This document shows positions 58,201-64,000 of a stretch of 64,000 nt of DNA, piece after piece; position 1 is the first letter of the stretch; each line of letters starts with the position of its first letter. A program made the translations under genes and the position numbers. The notes below the pieces were generated by a model. That model was not told the DNA's origin and did no database searches. It saw nothing but the letters and a program-made list of their open reading frames with translations. Source of the stretch: Temnopleurus reevesii (Eukaryota > Echinodermata > Echinoidea > Temnopleuroida > Temnopleuridae); contig BQKZ01000324.1 of NCBI GenBank assembly GCA_036244855.1, positions 12,518 to 76,517 on the forward strand, in the 5' to 3' direction.

Positions 58201-61200
58201 TGAAATGAAATATCGAGCAAACAATACATAGATTGGTAATTCATGCAAAGCAACTTTGAATGATTAGTAAAGAAATAAAACTAAATAGGTTTATAATCAA
58301 CATAACTCAATCACCATAAAAAAAGTAAAAAAGTTAATTGGGAGAAATTCTTAAAATCTAAATCTAAATCATCTTGAATACCCCTCATCCATAGCATGTC
58401 CTGCAAAGCATTATCACCAACACACTCCATCAAGATCGATTACATTATTACAGTATATTACCCATTACAACCAACTTATTGGAAATCTTACAGATTCCCA
58501 AGTCAATATAATATCAGCTATATAAACAAATAAAGAAGCTCATTATGATTGTAAATGTGAGCATATCATGATTTTTTTTAAAAGACTAAAAAACTAAAAA
58601 CTACTAAAAATATAATATGTAAGATAAAAATATATGAATTCAAGTAAAAATACTAGGTGAAAACCTTATCTCCCTATGATAAAAAAAAATATTACAAAAA
58701 TGGCAAGACAGTATAGATGTATCAGCCTGTAATATAAAATATGAATATAATGCTGTGGAATATTTACAGATGGGTTATGTTCAACTTCTCCATCTAATCT
58801 AAAATTTTACATTCTAAACTCTATGCTATGCGATTTAGACCTACTTCCACCAATCCTAGCTAGACTTATAACTAAAGAATAGTAATCATACTAGTTTTTA
58901 CTAAAACTTAAATTTGATGAAGAAATTCGACATAAAAATATATTTTCTGTCATAACTTAATATCTTTCATGTTGTATGTAATTCACAAAAATAGTTGTTC
59001 TAATTTTTTGAATTTTGTTTAATATATTTTGCAAGATTAAGCTCCTTTTAACGTCATATCAATCATTGATACATGATAGAAGTGATATGATAGAGTAAGG
59101 GGGATAAGAATATAAAAGATCCAACGAAATACAACTCAGAGTTCAGTGAACGACATTTGCAAATCTAGTTCTAACTCAAGAGGGCGCTCTTGCCTTTGTG
59201 TCTAAACAGAGATTGGGGTTTGCAAATTGCTCGAATACGTCAGAGACCGTCAGACAAAAAGCACAGAAACATCAACACCAAGAAAATATTGTCCGATCTT
59301 TTTAGTTGATCAAAAAAGTTGCCAATTAAAGTATTAGTATCTACATGAGATATAAAATATCTGCTTAAAAAATAAGCAACACTCTAATCAGCATATTTTT
59401 AGGAAGCCAAGAAATGTTCACACTTAATTCAATTCACAAGTGACACTAATTAGAACTGCGGAATGATGTGATAAAACATTTCCACCATAATAAAATTTAA
59501 CAGAAATGTAATTATGACCTCGAGATGTGAATTTATCTAGTAAAAACTAATGAAACCAGCACCATGAAGATTATAATGCAGCACCAATAAATGGGAGTTA
59601 CTGTTGAAGCCATATTTACATGTTTTTGTCTCGTAAATAATTTTACCATTTTTATTCTTCATTTTCCTATTTTTACAAAGAATATTCATTACCTAGTACT
59701 TTCCTGGACATAATTTATCAAACACAACGTACCATTATTCGACTTATTTACATGACCAACTATATTCATGATCAATATATTTGTACAAATGTTAAGTGTG
59801 AGTATACCATGATGGAAGATGATGAAATAAAGTGAAACAAGAACAATAAAAGCCAAGACACGAGTCTAGGCATAACAAACCAGAGCATAAAAACTTGAGC
59901 ATACAAAGATTTATTTACAAAGCCCTGTGGAAAATGATTGAATATGATGACAGGCGAAGACCTAACCTCTCAACCTTTTGAGCTTAACCCTTGGGAAATT
60001 CATATTTCTAAAACATGGTAAAGTTTGAAATATTGAAATATTTAACCTCTTAACCCATAACTGGAGTCAGATTAGCAAAAAATGACATTAAACCATCAAA
60101 ATAGGAAACATAAATGAAATATTCCACCTAAGGGAGACGCATTCAGTGACATGAATAAAATATGATATACTTCATTTGTATTATGTTGTTTTATTTTTCA
60201 GGGGTGATTATGGCATTGGGAGTAAATATGAATCCATTATCTATATCCGAGTTGACATGAATTTATGTTCATGTTGATAACTGAAGCAGACATGAGAATA
60301 AATATCTTGCTGCTTTCCTGTATGTTCTATCTTGATTGAACACAGATTGATGTTCTCCATGGTTAAAAAAAATGACAGAGATTAAGCTGTTACAGAAAAC
60401 AGATTTTTCATTTTAAAGAAGGGGTGGGTTGAACAGAATGAATCTTCTGGTTCTCCAAGCAGATGTCGACGATTATGTCTATAAGGTGTATGAATGTATT
60501 ATGTTAATATGTACACCGATATCTCACATAGATATTGGGGAATTTAATATATATTGTTTTGATATGGCAAATATGATTCATCCTAATCTTTGTAATTCCC
60601 TTTAATGGAGATTTGGATTTTTTATTAATTGAATATAAATTAAATGGGCGATATCGCAAGATAAACTGCCATTTTATTCTTAAATATTTTGTGCACATGC
60701 AAGTTCCCATTTCTTTGATAATTATATACAGATTTATCCTATGTACACTAAAAAAAACCTATAAAAAATATTTCATGGCATAAAGTTTGTTTTCACGATA
60801 GAGATATACCTGATGAAACGACGTTTCGTTGAAAAAAAAAAGTTGAAAAATTACCTGCTGTGGACCTTACATCACTTCAAACCATGCAGATATAACAATA
60901 TCCTATTCCCCCAATAATAATTATAATGATAAATAAAATAATAATGCATCACTGTAAACAAAAATGCATGCATTTTATATACATTTGTAAATTGTTGTAT
61001 CACTTTGTGGCTAAGTAAAATAGAAATATTTCAGAGAAAATATCAGATAGATGAATGACAAAATGATGGATACTGCTGATAATTGAGTTTGAATGGTAAA
61101 CATTTTACCAGGACCCCACTTACCAAATTCAAAGAATAGAGTCTCTTGAGAAAAAAAAATTGTGGCTTAACCATAGAAAGCTCACACTTGCTTTCAATTT

Positions 61201-61993
61201 GAACATGAAATATATTCTAAATGGGCCAAGTAGCAATTTCGATATGATTTCCAAATATTAAGTATTTCTAAAAAAATTATTCACATTCCAATTTTCTTTA
61301 ATAAATGGCTGTGAAAAGAATATAAACATATAACCTATTTCATTGATTTAAAAAAACACAATTGCAACTTAAATGGTGTGTTCCTATTTATATATAAAAA
61401 GAAAATAAACAACTTTTTGCTTCATCACAATTTCGACTGGTAGAAATGATTATTAATGTGAATAGAAAAACTTTTGAATAATATTCATTAAATATCTCAC
61501 AACTGAACATTTTGGTACAACAATTTTTTTTTCTGTGAAATGAGCAAACATGCATCCTATTAGAAGCATCAGTTCAGAGAGTAAAGGAAATAAATAGAAA
61601 AATAATGAAGTGGTGGTAAAGTCAAAAAATAAAATGTCATTAAAGGGTATAATGTTAACAAGCCCCTGAAAACTGTTTGGCTGTCTAACGAGTTTCTTTT
61701 TTTCCTAAAAATAGAGTCAGTTGGCCTTAACATTTTTAATTTTTGTTTTTATTTTCTAAGTTTACTACTTCATCAATTAAATAGCACATGAAAAGCCCAT
61801 GAAAATAACAGTAATGTTTAAAAATATTTTTTTCATGCCCTTTTTAGAATAGCTAGAAATGAGTTTACTGTGATTTCTTTTAAATGAAGAGTACAAAACA
61901 ACTTTAAGACCATTTTCATATAAACGATCAGTCGATAACAACCAAACAATTTATCAATCTTGGGGGACACAATATATAGGCTCAATATAAACT
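55223..61993. other. AT-rich, repeat-poor stretch: possible 3' UTR and downstream flank
   Basis: I see no gene, MITE or tandem array in these 6.8 kb, which stand out from the repeat-dense DNA to the left. The part next to 61993 must include the 3' UTR of the minus-strand gene, because its stop codon is at 61994. TTTATT on the plus strand (AATAAA on the minus strand) occurs many times, for example near 61747, 60674, 60618, 60190 and 59908, so the polyadenylation site cannot be chosen from sequence alone. Short frames here, such as those around 57885-58253, have AT-driven codons and no recognisable features. Confidence 0.4.
60810..60834 (+). other. Hairpin with a hammerhead-like core arrangement
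   Basis: CTGATGA (60810-60816) is followed by AACGA, a CGTT loop, the exact complement TCGTT and then GAAA (60831-60834). This is the order of the conserved core and stem II of hammerhead ribozymes. The first stem II pair is A-U rather than the usual G-C, and I found no complementary arms for stems I and III, so a working ribozyme is unlikely. It could be a retroelement relic or chance. Confidence 0.25.
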
Positions 61994-64000
61994 TCATACA
62001 TCATCGATCTCAACAAGCGGACATTTCTTACCTTCTAAGTCCGCCTCCTCACCGCCTGAAGACAGGTACTCCTCATCATCAGCCAGAGGAATGCTTCCTT
62101 CAGGTGAATAGGATGTTGGTTTGGTTGCTGGAGCCTTCTGCGTTGATTGTTTGGTCAGTGTGGGCAGCTTCCTCTGCTGCTTGTCCGATCCAGACACCAG
62201 ATGCACCAGAGACTCGACCGATGATGCCCGTTCCGGATCATTCGGAATGCTTTGATGGTCCATCATCATGGTCTGGTACTCTTCCGTCATGTCCTCAAAG
62301 GGTTGAGCAAGGCCAGCGCTGTCCACAGTGGAGATGGAATCCCTGCAACCAGGTGGCTGCAGGTGCAACTGGCTCTCCTTGAACTTGGTCAGAGCCGGAG
62401 CAGGAGGAGGTTTCGAGAGGACTGCTCTCTTCAGTTTTGGGCTATCGCGGAACTTGACACTCTGCATTATTGGGGGAGGACCATTGATTTTGGCAGGGAG
62501 TTTAACCGGGAGAGGACTTGAGCTCCTGCTATTATCTTCTGCAGAGAAGAAAGCCTCCCTTGTAGCACGACGCTGCTCCCTGATCGCATCTACATCGGGG
62601 TTGACCAAGCGAACTTGATCGGTGACGGCTACTTTAGATTTGACTTTCACGGGTCTCTCGGGACTGCTGTCTGAGCTGAAACCAAGGTTGTCAGACGATT
62701 TTGGATGCCTGTAAAGCCTCGTATTAGTGCCAGGAGGGGCAGGTCGGGGTGTTTTATCTTCATCAGATGTTGATTCATGACCTCCTTCAAGACTAAACTC
62801 ATCCTTCTTGGTCATTTTCTTTGGATGAGCAGACTGCCTGTAAGGGAAGAAGTCCTGTCCTTTCTTTGCTGTTCCTGGCACCTCTTGCAGAAGCTCCCCA
62901 CTGCTTGGTACAAACTGAGTGGGTCTCATCCCAGAAACATCTGATGCTGTTCGCTTAACCTTCTTGTTCTTGCCTTTTCCAGACCCGGGACTAGCATGGA
63001 CACCCAGCATTTCCTGAAGTTCAGCCACTTTCTGAGCAAGCAGGGGAATCTCTTCAGCTCTGTGATCATATGGCCTGTAGTATTGAGGATGAAGTACTTC
63101 GTCTGCATCTACATCAGCCTCATCATGAGCAGTTTGGAGCTGGTTTAAGACATACTCAAAATCAGCGCTGTCCCTTCCTCTAATACGCTTTCCAAGAACA
63201 TGGGTTGACAACAGGCTCCTGTTCTTCTCCAACGTGTGGATAGGGTCATTGTCTGGCTCCTTTTGTGATAAGTCTGGTTCACTTCCTGTCCGGCGCATGT
63301 TCAGTTGGCTCTTAACCTTGTCAAGGATCTCTTGCTTCTTGTTGTGACGTTCCATCTCTAGCTTCTTCTGGTGAAAAAATTGTGCACCCATGGACAGACG
63401 TTTGTTGCTCGAATCCCTATTGGATAGTTCAAGAGACGGATCGGGCATAGCGTTATGTTCCACTTTCTTCTCCTCCTTTGAGCTAGCAGTGAGCCTCGGT
63501 AGACTCTGGCTCCTCCGTCCCATCGAGCTGGGCCCTGTGCCTTGGCCACGCTGTCTCAGTCTATCATAGTAAGCTTCCCTCTCCCCAGGTTTGGATGCAT
63601 CACTGTCAGGCAGGGCTTCATTTCTACGGACAGGAGATGGGCTTCTCGCTCTTTGAGGTCTGGGTGGTTCACTGTAATTTTGTTTACTACTCTGCTTGCT
63701 GACAACTGGTTCTGCGACTGGGTAGTCTTTGGGCCATTTGATGTTGCCATAAATTGCATTAGGCTGCTGGGAAGCACCTCTCTGCTGGGTATTGCTCAGT
63801 TGTACCTCAGGCTGTGTCTTGATCTTGCTAGCATAAACACTCTGAACCTCCTCTTCTCTTGACAGAGGCTTCAAGCTCTCAAAGTATGCTCGCCTTTCTT
63901 TAGCATTTATTGGCCTGGTATCTTCTTCTTTTTCCTCCTCACTCTCTTGTCTCATAATTGGTCTGCTTTCAACCTCTCGGTAGGAATCTGCAGAAATCAA
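61994..64000 (-). CDS. C-terminal part of a large disordered, scaffold-like protein (partial, 5' end outside window)
   Basis: An uninterrupted minus-strand frame of 668 codons ends in TGA at 61994-61996, by far the longest in the window. The codon at the window edge (63998-64000) is TTG, leucine, so it is not a demonstrated start. The frame is open there, and the true start or a splice junction lies outside. The protein is rich in Ser, Pro, Lys, Arg and Glu. Numbering from the edge, it has three loosely similar motifs (KERRAYFESL at 34-43, EREAYYDRL at 140-148, RRATREAFFSAED at 477-489), basic Ser motifs that resemble 14-3-3 or basophilic kinase sites (RRSQSLPRL at 162-170, RRTGSEPDL at 236-244), and helix-prone stretches around 205-236 and 315-334. 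A lysine-rich patch (341-350) could be a nuclear signal or membrane contact. The end EIDDV fits a class III PDZ ligand (Asp at -2, Val at 0). I see no folded catalytic domain. A junction or cytoskeletal scaffold is an inference; the family is not recognised. Confidence 0.9.
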   Translation of the reverse strand: MISADSYREVESRPIMRQESEEEKEEDTRPINAKERRAYFESLKPLSREEEVQSVYASKIKTQPEVQLSNTQQRGASQQPNAIYGNIKWPKDYPVAEPVVSKQSSKQNYSEPPRPQRARSPSPVRRNEALPDSDASKPGEREAYYDRLRQRGQGTGPSSMGRRSQSLPRLTASSKEEKKVEHNAMPDPSLELSNRDSSNKRLSMGAQFFHQKKLEMERHNKKQEILDKVKSQLNMRRTGSEPDLSQKEPDNDPIHTLEKNRSLLSTHVLGKRIRGRDSADFEYVLNQLQTAHDEADVDADEVLHPQYYRPYDHRAEEIPLLAQKVAELQEMLGVHASPGSGKGKNKKVKRTASDVSGMRPTQFVPSSGELLQEVPGTAKKGQDFFPYRQSAHPKKMTKKDEFSLEGGHESTSDEDKTPRPAPPGTNTRLYRHPKSSDNLGFSSDSSPERPVKVKSKVAVTDQVRLVNPDVDAIREQRRATREAFFSAEDNSRSSSPLPVKLPAKINGPPPIMQSVKFRDSPKLKRAVLSKPPPAPALTKFKESQLHLQPPGCRDSISTVDSAGLAQPFEDMTEEYQTMMMDHQSIPNDPERASSVESLVHLVSGSDKQQRKLPTLTKQSTQKAPATKPTSYSPEGSIPLADDEEYLSSGGEEADLEGKKCPLVEIDDV

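Noticed and set aside
61960..62618. Plus-strand frames opposite the large gene
   Set aside because: They are antisense shadows of the minus-strand coding sequence.
63998..64000. Start codon of the large gene at the window edge
   Set aside because: The codon is TTG (Leu) at the boundary; the frame simply runs out of the window.

Overview
The window looks like animal (metazoan) genomic DNA. It is AT-rich and gene-poor, full of simple-sequence tracts, short palindromic DNA transposons (MITEs) and tRNA-derived SINEs, and it has no operon-like packing of reading frames. The SINE tail ending in a gcgctatataa-type motif plus (ATT)n, the pogo-like inverted repeats and the (GGAC)n/hairpin repeat all suggest a marine invertebrate deuterostome, most likely an echinoderm such as a sea urchin. 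That placement comes from repeat style, not from a database match. Single N characters at 9873, 17774 and 35720 show draft assembly, and two of them lie exactly at repeat junctions.

Only one gene is convincing: a long minus-strand coding segment at 61994-64000, open at the right edge of the window. It encodes the last ~668 residues of a highly charged, Ser/Pro-rich, mostly disordered protein with short helical segments, ending in a possible class III PDZ-binding tail. I could not identify its family. The AT-rich, repeat-poor stretch below it (about 55.2-62.0 kb) would hold its 3' UTR and downstream flank. Four further short segments (7.2, 13.4, 19.2 and 30.6 kb) look like possible exons because splice-like signals flank plausible codons. 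They are low-confidence.

The rest is a repeat landscape. 1-14.5 kb: two SINE copies, local duplications, a GC-rich MITE at 9.7 kb and a ~290-bp tandem repeat at 12-13.4 kb broken by a MITE and a second tiny foldback. 14.5-17.6 kb: a ~3 kb element with GGGGCTTTCACACTGCGCG termini and a TTA target duplication, containing other foldback elements. 17.6-19.4 kb: a diverged duplication that may preserve the empty insertion site, a (GGAC)n hairpin repeat and a hAT-like MITE with an 8-bp target duplication. 20-21.3 kb: a cluster of ATGAATATGCAT-like sites and a GC box, possibly regulatory. 21.6-26.9 kb: three different local tandem duplications. 27-33 kb: mostly unique sequence. 33-36.8 kb: degenerate tandem repeats, then a near-identical 145-bp satellite of seven full units starting right after an N. 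39-41.3 kb: a spaced repeat cluster containing a third copy of the hAT-like MITE. 43.9-55.2 kb: two copies of one pogo-like MITE, a related TA-flanked MITE, tandem duplications, a long CAT/ATC microsatellite and a palindromic element at 54.9 kb.

I see no complete autonomous transposase or reverse transcriptase, CRISPR array, rRNA gene or intact tRNA gene. No clear new biological system is evident. The best leads are the nested-transposon structures, the recent 145-bp satellite, the unidentified scaffold-like protein and the possible short exons.
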